Positions 44,076-55,321 of a stretch of 64,000 nucleotides of DNA are shown here, piece after piece. The notes under the pieces were generated by a model. It saw nothing but the letters and a program-made list of their open reading frames with translations, was not told the DNA's origin and did not search any database. Origin of the DNA: Bradyrhizobium sp. SZCCT0153 (GTDB lineage Bacteria > Pseudomonadota > Alphaproteobacteria > Rhizobiales > Xanthobacteraceae); NCBI RefSeq assembly GCF_018129995.1, contig NZ_JAFCKS010000008.1:170069-234068 (forward strand), written 5' to 3'. Every line of letters starts with the position of its first letter. The first letter of the stretch is position 1. Position numbers and translations under genes: made by a program.

Positions 44076-44777
44076 TCAGGCTTCCTTGAAGCGGTAGCCG
44101 ACGCCGTAGAGCGTCTCGATCATCTCGAACTCGTTGTCGACCACCTTGAACTTCTTGCGCAGCCGCTTGATGTGGCTGTCGATGGTGCGGTCGTCGACAT
44201 AGACCTGGTCGTCATAGGCGGCGTCCATCAGCGCGTTGCGGCTCTTCACCACGCCGGGCCGGGTCGCGAGCGCCTGCAGGATCAGGAATTCGGTGACGGT
44301 CAGCGTCACCGGCTCGTTCTTCCAGGTGCAGGTATGCCGTTCCGGATCCATGCGCAGCAGGCCGCGGTCGAGCGCCTTGGCGTCGTTCTCCTTCGGCGTG
44401 ACGGTCGGGTCCTTCGGCGCCGAGCGGCGCAGCACCGCCTTGACGCGTTCGACCAGCAGGCGCTGCGAGAACGGTTTGCGGATGAAGTCGTCGGCGCCCA
44501 TCTTGAGGCCGAACAGCTCGTCGATCTCTTCGTCCTTGGAGGTCAGGAAGATCACCGGCAGGTCGGATTTCTGCCGCAGACGGCGCAGCGTCTCCATGCC
44601 GTCCATGCGCGGCATCTTGATGTCGAGGATGGCGAGATCGGGTTGGGTGGTGCGGAAACCGTCAAGCGCGGAGGCGCCGTCGGTGTAGGTCATGATGCGA
44701 TAGCCTTCGGCCTCCAGCGCGATCGAGACGGATGTGAGAATGTTGCGGTCGTCGTCGACCAAAGCGATTGTGGGCAT
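44076..44777 (-). CDS. chvI: ChvI-type response regulator
   Basis: 233 residues. Receiver domain with acidic pocket DDD (8-10), phosphoacceptor Asp52 (LAILDIKMPRMDG) and Lys in FLTSKDEEID, then an OmpR/PhoB winged helix (RNALMDAAYDDQVYVDDRT, DSHIKRLRKKF). ATG 44777 (MPTIALVDDD) is the usual start; an upstream frame extension to 45026 is rejected. Cognate of ChvG. Confidence 0.95.
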   Translation of the reverse strand: MPTIALVDDDRNILTSVSIALEAEGYRIMTYTDGASALDGFRTTQPDLAILDIKMPRMDGMETLRRLRQKSDLPVIFLTSKDEEIDELFGLKMGADDFIRKPFSQRLLVERVKAVLRRSAPKDPTVTPKENDAKALDRGLLRMDPERHTCTWKNEPVTLTVTEFLILQALATRPGVVKSRNALMDAAYDDQVYVDDRTIDSHIKRLRKKFKVVDNEFEMIETLYGVGYRFKEA

Positions 44778-45016
44778 GAGCCTCTGCTTTCTGCTTTCCG
44801 TTTGGGTCGTGGCTTGAACGGCGAGCAATCCACTGATGCGCCGCATACATGGGTGCCGAATTGGCCTTCGAACCTTGTCACCGAGCAATGCAAGCTGGGC
44901 TGAAGTGTGACGAAGTTCCACGAAAGGCGGCAGATTCGCCGCATCTCGACCCATAACCGGGCCCCGGTTTACTCGAAAAAAGGCCCTCCTTGCAACCACC
45001 TGACCCGAGAAAGCCG

Positions 45017-45751
45017 ATGCAACCAACCCCCGATTTCGACCCCGGAAAGCTCGCCAGATCGCTGCTCAGGCGGTCGCGGCAGGGCGCTCTCGCAACGTTG
45101 ATGGTGGCCAGTGGTGATCCCTATTGTTCCCTGGTCAATCTGGCGAGCCATCCGGACGGCTCGCCCATCCTGCTGATCTCGGGATTGGCCGTGCACACCA
45201 GGAACATCCTCGCCGACAGCCGGGTCTCCCTGATGCTGGACGAACGGGCGGCGGGCGATCCCCTTGAAGGTGCCCGGATCATGCTGTCCGGCCACGCCGA
45301 GCAGGCCGATGCCGACAAGGATCTGCTCCAGCGACGGTATCTCAGTGCCCATCCGTCGGCGGAAGCCTTTGTTTCCTTTAAAGATTTCTCATTCTTCCGG
45401 ATCCGGCCGACGGGAACCCATCTGGTCGCCGGCTTCGGCCGCATCGTCGATCTCAAGCCGGAGCAGTTCCTCACGGACCTCACCGGCGCCGAGGACCTGC
45501 TGGCGGCAGAGGAGGGGGCGGTCGCGCACATGAATGCCGATCACCGCGACGCCATGGGCCTCTATGCCACAAAACTGCTCGGCGCGGCCGAAGGCGACTG
45601 GCGCTGCACCGGGTGTGACCCCGAAGGCCTCGACATGCAGGACGGCCAGACCGCATTGCGGCTGGACTTCCCGGAGCGGGTGACTGATGGCACGGCGCTG
45701 CGCAAAATGCTGGTCCGCCTCGCCGGCGAGGCGCGCGCCAAGACAGGCTAG
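45017..45751 (+). CDS. HugZ-like/pyridoxamine-oxidase-fold protein with DUF2470
   Basis: 244 residues. N-terminal split beta-barrel flavin/heme-binding fold (GALATLMVASGDPYCSLVN, ILADSRVSLMLDE), then the DUF2470-type tail with MNADHRDAMGLYA, whose His is the heme ligand in HugZ-type heme oxygenases. A heme-utilisation or redox role is inferred. ATG 45017 chosen; TTG 44990 possible. Confidence 0.85.
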   Translation: MQPTPDFDPGKLARSLLRRSRQGALATLMVASGDPYCSLVNLASHPDGSPILLISGLAVHTRNILADSRVSLMLDERAAGDPLEGARIMLSGHAEQADADKDLLQRRYLSAHPSAEAFVSFKDFSFFRIRPTGTHLVAGFGRIVDLKPEQFLTDLTGAEDLLAAEEGAVAHMNADHRDAMGLYATKLLGAAEGDWRCTGCDPEGLDMQDGQTALRLDFPERVTDGTALRKMLVRLAGEARAKTG

Positions 45752-45825
45752 CGATAATTTGAACGCTCCCGCCCATCGCCGCGACCCAAATCCGTAATGG
45801 TTCGAGGTCGGCAGCGAGGGGGTTC

Positions 45826-48420
45826 ATGACACGCCGTCGTTTGACGCTGATTGCGGGTTTGGCGCTCGCGATCGCTGCATCGCTGGCCACGCCAGGCTAT
45901 GCCCAGAAGGGCGATCTGTCCACGCAGAGCGCGCGGATCAACGCGCTGAGAAGTGCCGGCAAATATTCGGAGGCGCTACCGCTGGCGCAGGCCATGGTCG
46001 CGAGCGTGGAGAAGACCAGCAACATCCGCGATCTCGCGGCCGCGCTCAACAATCTCGGGCAGATCCACGCAGATCAGGGACGCGACGACCAAGCCGAACC
46101 GCTCTACAAGCGCGCCATTGCGCTGATGGAGAAGGGGACAGGTCTCGATAGCGTCGAGATCGCGCCCCTGCTGACGAATCTCGCCGCGCTCGATCAGCGG
46201 CAGAGTCGTTATGCCGAAGCCGAGCCGCTGTTCAAGCGCGCGCTCGCCGTTCGCGAGAAGGGGCTGTCGCGCGAACATCCCGATGTCGGCCAGTCCCTCA
46301 ACAATCTCGCCACGCTCTATGTGAAACAGCAGCACTATGCGGACGCCGAGCCGCTGTTTCAGCGGGCGCTCGCGATCTACCAAAAGGCCGCTGGCCCCGA
46401 GCATCCGGCGGTGGCAACCGTCCTGAACAACGTCGGCCAGGTCTATCGCGACCTCAACCGCGATGCGGACGCCGAGGCGCCGATCAGGCGCTCGCTCGCA
46501 ATCCGCGAGAAGGTGCTGGGACCGGATCATCCCGACGTCGCGCGCTCGCTGAACAATCTCGCCGGCCTTTACGAGCATCAGCAGCGCTACGCCGATGCCG
46601 AGCCGCTTTATCGCCGCGCGCTCGTCATCCGCGAGCGTGCACTCGGTCCCGATCATCCCGACGTCGCGACCTCGACCAGCAATCTGGCCTATTTTCTCCA
46701 CGTCTCCGGGCGGAACGCGGACGCGCTGCCGCTAGCGGAAAAGACGCTTCGGGGGGATCGCGCGCAGTTGCGCGTCGTGTTGCCGGTCCTGTTCGCAGCG
46801 CGGCAGCAATCGCTCCTGGCCGGCGACACGGCGCTTGACGAGGCCCTCGCCGCGATCCAGCGCGGCACGCAATCCTCCGCCGCTTCCGCCGTCAACAAGC
46901 TTGCGGTGCGCCTCGCTGCCGGCAGTGACCTTCTCGCGGAGCTGGTGCGCCGGGACCAGGATCTCGCGGCCGAGTCCGAGGCGCTCGACAAGGCGATCAT
47001 GACCGCGGTTTCGAAGCAATCGGCCCAACGCGACGTCGCATCGGAGCAGCGCAACCGCGCGCGCATTGCGGCGATCGCGAACGAGCGCGCGGGCTTGCAG
47101 AAGAGGCTCGCGGTTGAGTTTCCCGATTACGCCTCGCTGTCCAATCCCCTGCCGCTCACGGTAAAGGAGGTTCAGCCTCTGCTGTCGGCCGACGAGGCGA
47201 TGGTGCTCTACGCCGTCGTGGACAAGCAGAGCTATGTCATGGCGATCACGCGCGAGGGCGTCGACTGGAAGGCGATTCCACTCGGCGCGGATGCTCTGAC
47301 GCAGAAGGTGACTTCATTCCGCAAGGGACTCGACGTCGGCAAGGCGCGTGATGCGTCCGGCAAATCCGGATTGTTCGATCTCGGGCTCGCCCACGAGCTC
47401 TATGTCGCGCTGCTCGGTCCGGTCGAGGCGTTGATCAAGGACAAGCGCAGCCTGCTGGTGGTGCCCTCGGCTGCGCTGACCGCATTGCCGTTTCATCTGC
47501 TGGTCACGGAGACGCCGCAGGCTGCGATCCCGGACACGCTCGAAGGCTATCGCGGCGCCGCCTGGCTGTTGCGGCGTCAGGCCGTCTCGGTGCTGCCGTC
47601 GGTGGCCAGCCTGAAATCGCTGCGCGCGTTTGCGCGCAAGGACCAGAGTATAAAGCCGATGACCGGCTTTGGCGATCCGGTCTTCAACCCTGCGCTCGAA
47701 GCGCCCGCCGACCGTCGTGCGGCGAGCGGCAAGGTCGCTGCGCGCAGCGTCGCGACGATTGCCTATACCGATTTCTGGCGCGGTGCCGGCGTCGACCGCG
47801 CGCGGCTGGCCCAGGCGCTGCCGCAACTGCCTGACACCGCCGACGAGCTGAACGCGGTGGCGAGGGACGTCGGCGCGGCCGAGGCCGACATCCATCTCGG
47901 CCGCGACGCCAGCGAAACGACACTCAAGCGTGCAGCGCTTGCTCAATACAGCATCATCTACTTCGCCACCCACGGCCTCGTTGCCGGCGATGTCAAGGGA
48001 TTGGGCGAGCCCTCGCTCGCGCTCTCCATTCCCGATCAACCCACGGAGCTCGACGACGGTCTGCTGACCGCGAGCGAAGTCGCCCAGCTCAAGCTCAATG
48101 CGGATTGGGTTGTGCTGTCGGCCTGCAACACCATCGCAGGCGACAAGCCCGGCGCCGAGGCCCTGTCGGGACTGGCGCGCTCATTCTTCTATGCCGGCGC
48201 CCGCGCACTCCTGGTCTCGCATTGGGCAGTGGATTCGGAAGCTGCCACCCGCTTGACCACGTCGACTTTCGAGCTGCTCAAAAACGAACCAAAAGTCGGC
48301 CGTGCCGAAGCCTTGCGCCGCGCGATGTTGACGTATGTTGATGACGCATCGTCGCCGCGCAACGCCTATCCCGCGATGTGGGGGCCGTTCGCGCTCATCG
48401 GCGAGGGCGAGGTACGATAG
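45826..48420 (+). CDS. Exported TPR - CHAT (caspase-like) domain protein
   Basis: 864 residues with a signal peptide (MTRRRLTLIAG to PGYAQ). About residues 60-290 are kinesin-light-chain-type tetratricopeptide repeats (repeated A-x-L-NNL-A and YADAEPL units). Then a helical linker (about 290-440) and a C-terminal CHAT peptidase domain, with catalytic His716 in FATHGLVAGD and Cys767 in LSACNTIAGD. CHAT proteins are caspase relatives; cytoplasmic ones act in conflict systems, but this is secreted or periplasmic by its signal. Sits between the chvGI locus and pckA. Target unknown. Confidence 0.9.
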   Translation: MTRRRLTLIAGLALAIAASLATPGYAQKGDLSTQSARINALRSAGKYSEALPLAQAMVASVEKTSNIRDLAAALNNLGQIHADQGRDDQAEPLYKRAIALMEKGTGLDSVEIAPLLTNLAALDQRQSRYAEAEPLFKRALAVREKGLSREHPDVGQSLNNLATLYVKQQHYADAEPLFQRALAIYQKAAGPEHPAVATVLNNVGQVYRDLNRDADAEAPIRRSLAIREKVLGPDHPDVARSLNNLAGLYEHQQRYADAEPLYRRALVIRERALGPDHPDVATSTSNLAYFLHVSGRNADALPLAEKTLRGDRAQLRVVLPVLFAARQQSLLAGDTALDEALAAIQRGTQSSAASAVNKLAVRLAAGSDLLAELVRRDQDLAAESEALDKAIMTAVSKQSAQRDVASEQRNRARIAAIANERAGLQKRLAVEFPDYASLSNPLPLTVKEVQPLLSADEAMVLYAVVDKQSYVMAITREGVDWKAIPLGADALTQKVTSFRKGLDVGKARDASGKSGLFDLGLAHELYVALLGPVEALIKDKRSLLVVPSAALTALPFHLLVTETPQAAIPDTLEGYRGAAWLLRRQAVSVLPSVASLKSLRAFARKDQSIKPMTGFGDPVFNPALEAPADRRAASGKVAARSVATIAYTDFWRGAGVDRARLAQALPQLPDTADELNAVARDVGAAEADIHLGRDASETTLKRAALAQYSIIYFATHGLVAGDVKGLGEPSLALSIPDQPTELDDGLLTASEVAQLKLNADWVVLSACNTIAGDKPGAEALSGLARSFFYAGARALLVSHWAVDSEAATRLTTSTFELLKNEPKVGRAEALRRAMLTYVDDASSPRNAYPAMWGPFALIGEGEVR

Positions 48421-48713
48421 AACGGCCCGGCATTAGTCTCCGATTGTGCGTCGCAATAACCCTCGGAAACGCCGAAACAAGCGTTTGGTTGCGCGACCAT
48501 TCGCAATTTTTTGATGCGCCTGCTCAGAGCTGTCATGCGCGACGTTTGGCGCGGTCCTTGAATAAACCAAATCCTGCGGGATCAGCTTGGCAACGCAAGC
48601 GTTCATCAGTATTAGGTCGTCCAACCGAGGCCGGGCGGCCTACTATTCACGGTGACCGCGGCGGCGCCAAAGCATGATCGCGCTGAGTGTCGCGGGTTCT
48701 AGGAGGATTTTTC

Positions 48714-50330
48714 GTGCAAGAGACGGGCGTGCGCAACGGTGCCTTCGGTGCCGACAAATTCGGCTTAAAGAATCTCAAACAGGTTCACTGGAACCTCGGC
48801 GCACCGCAGCTTTACCAATATTCGCTCTCCGCGGGCGAGGCGGTGCTCTCGGCCGACGGCGCGCTCTGCGCGGACACCGGTGAATTCACCGGCCGTAGCC
48901 CGAAGGACAAGTTCACGGTCCGCGACGCCACCACCGACAAGAAGATGTGGTGGGCCGGCAACCAATCGATCACCGCTGAGCAGTTCGAGACGCTGTACCA
49001 GGACTTCCTCAAGCACGCCGAAGGCAAGTCGCTGTTCGCGCAGGACCTGTATGGCGGCGCCGATCCGGCCTACCGGATCAAGACCCGCGTCTTCACCGAG
49101 CTCGCCTGGCACTCGCTGTTCATCCGCACGCTTTTGATCCGCCCCGAGGCGATCGAGCTGTCGACCTTCACGCCCGAGCTCACCATCATCGACATGCCGA
49201 GCTTCCGCGCCGATCCGAAGCGCCATGGCTGCAAGTCGGAGAACGTCGTTGCGATCGACTTCGCCCGCAAGATCGTGTTGATCGGCGGCTCCTATTATGC
49301 CGGCGAGATGAAGAAGTCGGTCTTCACCACGCTGAACTACTATCTGCCCGAGCGCGGCGTGATGCCGATGCACTGCTCGGCCAATGTCGGCGCCAAGGGC
49401 GATGCCGCGATCTTCTTCGGGCTTTCAGGCACCGGCAAGACCACGCTGTCGGCCGATCCGAACCGCACGCTGATCGGTGACGACGAGCACGGCTGGGGCC
49501 CGAACGGCGTCTTCAACTTCGAAGGCGGCTGCTATGCCAAGTGCATCAAGCTGTCGCAGGAAGCCGAGCCCGAGATCTATGCGGCATCGACCCGCTTCGG
49601 CGCGGTGCTCGAGAACTGCGTACTCGACGAGGACACCCGCGTGGTGGACTTCGACGACGGCTCCAAGACCGAGAACACCCGCTCGGCCTACCCGCTCGAC
49701 TTCATCCCGAACGCTTCGCGCACCGGCCGCGCGCCGCAGCCGAAGAACGTGGTGATGCTCGCCGCGGACGCCTTCGGCGTGCTGCCGCCGATCGCCAAAC
49801 TGTCGCCTGCGCAGGCGATGTACCACTTCCTCTCCGGTTACACCGCCAAGGTCGCGGGCACGGAGCGCGGCCTCGGCAACGAGCCGCAGCCGGAATTTTC
49901 CACCTGCTTCGGCTCGCCGTTCCTCCCCCTCGATCCATCCGTCTACGGCAACATGCTGCGCGACCTGATCGCCCAGCACAATGTCGACTGCTGGTTGGTC
50001 AACACCGGTTGGACCGGCGGCAAGTATGGCACCGGCTCGCGCATGCCGATCAAGGTGACGCGCGCTCTGCTCACCGCCGCGCTCGATGGCTCCTTGCGCA
50101 ACGTCGAATTCCGCACCGACAAATATTTCGGCTTCGCGGTTCCGACCGCCCTGCCGGGCGTTCCCTCCGAGATCCTCAACCCGGTCAACACCTGGAAGGA
50201 CAAGGACGAGTTCGACAAGACCGCCCGCGCGCTGGTCGGCATGTTCCAGAAGAACTTTGCCAAGTTCGAAGCCCAGGTCGACGCCGAGGTCCGCGCCGCC
50301 GCGCCGGACGTGAAGCTCGCCGCTGAGTAA
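48714..50330 (+). CDS. pckA: ATP-dependent phosphoenolpyruvate carboxykinase
   Basis: 538 residues. Converts oxaloacetate to PEP at the entry to gluconeogenesis. ATP-binding loop GLSGTGKTT (236-244), metal/substrate block MHCSANVG, and EGGCYAKCIKL fit the ATP-dependent class. Start GTG 48714 is set by AGGAGG at 48701-48706; an in-frame GTG at 48687 is poorer. Followed by a strong terminator. Confidence 0.97.
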   Translation: MQETGVRNGAFGADKFGLKNLKQVHWNLGAPQLYQYSLSAGEAVLSADGALCADTGEFTGRSPKDKFTVRDATTDKKMWWAGNQSITAEQFETLYQDFLKHAEGKSLFAQDLYGGADPAYRIKTRVFTELAWHSLFIRTLLIRPEAIELSTFTPELTIIDMPSFRADPKRHGCKSENVVAIDFARKIVLIGGSYYAGEMKKSVFTTLNYYLPERGVMPMHCSANVGAKGDAAIFFGLSGTGKTTLSADPNRTLIGDDEHGWGPNGVFNFEGGCYAKCIKLSQEAEPEIYAASTRFGAVLENCVLDEDTRVVDFDDGSKTENTRSAYPLDFIPNASRTGRAPQPKNVVMLAADAFGVLPPIAKLSPAQAMYHFLSGYTAKVAGTERGLGNEPQPEFSTCFGSPFLPLDPSVYGNMLRDLIAQHNVDCWLVNTGWTGGKYGTGSRMPIKVTRALLTAALDGSLRNVEFRTDKYFGFAVPTALPGVPSEILNPVNTWKDKDEFDKTARALVGMFQKNFAKFEAQVDAEVRAAAPDVKLAAE

Positions 50331-50351
50331 GGTCGCGCTGCTTGAAATGCG

Positions 50352-50379
50352 AAAGGGCGGCCGAAAGGCTGCCCTTTTT
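50352..50379 (+). terminator. Rho-independent terminator after pckA
   Basis: An 11-bp stem (AAAGGGCGGCC paired with GGCTGCCCTTT, one G-U) around a GAAA loop, running into TTTTT. Ends 22 bases after the pckA stop. Confidence 0.88.
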
Positions 50380-50402
50380 GTTTCTTGCGATATCTTTCCG
50401 CC

Positions 50403-50480
50403 GTCATTGCGAGCGCAGCGAAGCAATCCAGAATCCCTTCGCAGTGACAGCCTGGATTGCTTCGCTGCGCTCGCAATGAC
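50403..50480. repeat. Dispersed palindromic repeat, copy B (perfect 29-bp arms)
   Basis: Arms at 50403-50431 and 50452-50480 are exact reverse complements over 29 bases, starting GTCATTGCGAGCGCAGCG, with a 20-base loop. Best-preserved of three related elements in the window. It sits between pckA and the convergent thioesterase gene. Confidence 0.92.
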
Positions 50481-50496
50481 GAGTTTGTGGAAGCAC

Positions 50497-51312
50497 TCAG
50501 GCCTTGAAATACGCGATCTGCGTGCTCGTCGCGAGCAGCCTTCCGTTTGGCGACCACAGCTCTGCGTTCTGGTCGGCGTAGCTCTTGTGCATGATCTTCG
50601 AATCGGCGGTCGCGAGCACGCGCGTGATGTCCTCGGCGGCGAGCTCTTCGGCGTCGGTGTGGAAATACGTCGTCAGTGACACCGTGCCGAACGGCACCAG
50701 CTCGCGGCGGGCGTGGAAGATGCGGCCGAAGAAGGCGTCCGACATCGACATCAGCGACAGTATGTCGAGCTTGCGCGGCGTGCGGTCGCTGATCCAGATT
50801 TTCGAATAGGTGCTGGCGAGCTCGGCCTGCGGCGGACCGATCCGCATCTCGCCCTCGACGAAGCGGAATTCATACTGGTTGGCCCAGGACGCAGAAATCT
50901 TGGGGAACGGCAGCGTCTCTTCGAACGGCTTTGTATCCGGATATCGCGCGACCCTGTGCTCCCAGGATGGCCGGCGCTCGGCGAACACCGCGGTGGCGAG
51001 CGTCGCGACCTCGCCGCCGCCCTGCGACAGTTCGACGCTCCAGTGCTGGCTGGAGCGGTTGGCCTTCACCAGCCGCACGTCGAGATCGAACGGGCCCTTG
51101 GCGATCGGCGCGCAGTAGTTGACGGTCACGGCCAGCGGATCGCCGGCGGCTTGCGGATGGTCGATCAGCGCGCGCAAAATGGTCGCGGCGGTGGCGCCGC
51201 CGAACGGGCCGACAAAGGCCCAGTAGTCGTCGCTGGTGTGCCCCTGCCAGCTGGAGTCACCGGCGGTGACGCGGGTGGCGTCGTCGAAAGGGTGCGGGAG
51301 CTCGGCGTGCAT
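50497..51312 (-). CDS. Acyl-CoA thioesterase family protein (TesB-like double hotdog)
   Basis: 271 residues with two hotdog-type halves: GPFGGATAATILRAL in the first and DILSLMSMSDAFFGRIF in the second, the conserved Asp being in each usual place. Probably hydrolyses acyl-CoA thioesters in the cytoplasm. Stand-alone; next gene upstream is glgP on the same strand, 94 bases away. Confidence 0.85.
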   Translation of the reverse strand: MHAELPHPFDDATRVTAGDSSWQGHTSDDYWAFVGPFGGATAATILRALIDHPQAAGDPLAVTVNYCAPIAKGPFDLDVRLVKANRSSQHWSVELSQGGGEVATLATAVFAERRPSWEHRVARYPDTKPFEETLPFPKISASWANQYEFRFVEGEMRIGPPQAELASTYSKIWISDRTPRKLDILSLMSMSDAFFGRIFHARRELVPFGTVSLTTYFHTDAEELAAEDITRVLATADSKIMHKSYADQNAELWSPNGRLLATSTQIAYFKA

Positions 51313-51406
51313 TTTTCCATCCGGCTTCCAATGACGGACGTCATATCACGTCCGGCGCCGGCTTGTGCAATTACCTCTGGGGTAACCGGTTTCACGCCGC
51401 GGAAAT

Positions 51407-53932
<2,526 letters not shown>

Positions 53933-54128
53933 TTCCTGGTCGAAGACTACTACTCACCTTACGCATCTTGGCCGTGCCCCGGAACCATCGCTGATGCGGC
54001 CGTGCACTGCGCTGGCGTAAAATTATGCAAGGAACGGGCCGATTTGGGAACCCGGAGGAGCACGGAGAAACGAGGATTTGCTGCTAGATTAGCGGCAAAT
54101 TCAGCCATCAGTGTGGAGGAGACGCCCC

Positions 54129-54374
54129 ATGAGACTTCTGATGCGACTGCCGATCGAAATCGCCGCCGCGGCCCTGCTCGTCGTCTGCATCGCCGCCCCC
54201 AGCGCTGCCTTAGCCGCCGGCAAGCAGGGCCGCAGCGCCGACGGCCTGAGCTGCGGCTTTGCCGTCCCGCAAAATGCATCTCCCGCCGCGCGCTGCGCCG
54301 CCATCAAGCGCCAGTGCGGTGGGAAGTTTTATGCGAGCGCGTGCGGAGATAGGCTGATGTCGGCAGTGAATTGA
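54129..54374 (+). CDS. Exported small hypothetical protein, 81 aa
   Basis: Signal peptide MRLLMRLPIEIAAAALL to about ALAAG, then a short mature part with four Cys (LSCGF, ARCAAI, RQCGG, SACGD), which could form two disulfides in the periplasm. GGAGGAG stands 10 bases upstream of ATG 54129. Function unknown. Confidence 0.7.
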   Translation: MRLLMRLPIEIAAAALLVVCIAAPSAALAAGKQGRSADGLSCGFAVPQNASPAARCAAIKRQCGGKFYASACGDRLMSAVN

Positions 54375-54436
54375 GGGAAAGGTCGCGCCAAATTGGCGAC
54401 GCGACGACGGGCTGTCGGATCCGCGCAGTTGCCTTG

Positions 54437-54616
54437 CTACGATTGATCGTCCTCAATGAGGTTTATGCCTTCATCGCTCAATGCCTGCATTACGACTTCG
54501 ATGTCCTCAGGCTCAGTCGTCGCTGACGGCAACAATTCGTTGAGCTGATCAAAGGTTACGGCTCCTGTCCGATGACCAAGCTCGATCGCCTTCCGGATCG
54601 CATCTTGCAGTCTCAT
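54437..54616 (-). CDS. 59-aa protein resembling sigma-70 region 1.1
   Basis: Reads MRLQDAIRKAIELGHRTGAV then TFDQLNELLP, DIEVVMQALSDEGINLIEDD. This is the pattern of region 1.1 of the primary sigma factor RpoD (GYVTYDELN..LP, then an IED-x2-M-x2-LSE-GI-x-VVED block). In RpoD this domain occupies the DNA channel and blocks promoter-independent DNA binding; here it stands alone. Start ATG 54616 has AGGAG 8 bases upstream. Too short for a 60-codon cut-off, so easily missed. A regulator of RNA polymerase is an inference. Confidence 0.8.
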   Translation of the reverse strand: MRLQDAIRKAIELGHRTGAVTFDQLNELLPSATTEPEDIEVVMQALSDEGINLIEDDQS

Positions 54617-54671
54617 TCCTCGATCTCCTGTCCCTTGCCTCTACTGAGAGGCGAGAGTCACCAGTTCATCG

Positions 54672-54686
54672 GAACAAATTAAGAAC
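54672..54686. promoter_or_regulatory. Putative LexA (SOS) box
   Basis: GAAC-AAATTAA-GAAC, which reads GTTC-N7-GTTC on the other strand, the direct-repeat LexA site of alphaproteobacteria, with an AT-rich spacer as expected. It lies in the AT-rich divergent region between the region-1.1-like gene and the gene at 54772. Confidence 0.55.
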
Positions 54687-54771
54687 ACTTTAGCAAGTCT
54701 TTGATATATCATTGTGATTCGGCGCGTTGCCGACACAATATCTAGGGTCTGTCAGACTTCGCGAGGACTAC

Positions 54772-55203
54772 ATGTCCACCATTGCCTTCGATCAGTTTGC
54801 CCTTACCAGGATCGCCGATTTCGCGCGGTCGTTGTCGCGGCTGCATCAGGCGGCGCGGCGCCATGCCGTCGATGACGACCAGTTCGACCGCGAGTTCAAC
54901 GCGGTGTGCCAGTCGATCTGGGGCTACACCATCGACGACATCAGCGACGATCTGTTCGCGGCCGAAGACCATCTGTTCCTCGACACGCTGGACGAAGCGC
55001 AAGCGCGCATCTTTGCGGCAGAGCAGGGCTACGATCTCGTCGATGAGACGGGCATGCTCACCGACTGGTGGGGGTTCTGCTGGATGATTTTGGCAGAGAA
55101 GCGCGGCCTGCTGACTCAGGAAAACCGCGCTGCCGCGCGCGCGGCGATCGAGGAAAAATATCTGGCGGCGCCGAACGTGATCGGGGTGATCATCGGCAGG
55201 TGA
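54772..55203 (+). CDS. Conserved hypothetical protein, 143 aa
   Basis: Soluble, acidic, largely helical protein with no recognised motif; MSTIAFDQFALTRIADFARS begins it and the C-terminal half contains DWWGFCWMILAEKRGL. ATG 54772 has GCGAGGA upstream; an in-frame frame-opening 45 bases earlier was not used. A LexA-type box lies about 90 bases upstream. Confidence 0.7.
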   Translation: MSTIAFDQFALTRIADFARSLSRLHQAARRHAVDDDQFDREFNAVCQSIWGYTIDDISDDLFAAEDHLFLDTLDEAQARIFAAEQGYDLVDETGMLTDWWGFCWMILAEKRGLLTQENRAAARAAIEEKYLAAPNVIGVIIGR

Positions 55204-55218
55204 CCCACCATCCTCCGC

Positions 55219-55300
55219 CATTGCGAGCGTAGCGAAGCAATCCTGAGTCCTTCCGCGGAGGGATTCTGGATTGCTTCGTCACAAGTGCTCCTCGCAATGA
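55219..55300. repeat. Dispersed palindromic repeat, copy C
   Basis: Begins CATTGCGAGCGTAGCGAAGC and ends CTCGCAATGA, with internal GCAATCCTGA and TCTGGATTGC. Third copy of the element at 20616 and 50403; partly diverged. Confidence 0.85.
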
Positions 55301-55321
55301 TAGCTTTGTTGCAGACGCGCC

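Noticed and set aside
48433..48624. 63-codon minus-strand frame upstream of pckA
   Set aside because: No ribosome site or similarity; lies in the pckA leader region.
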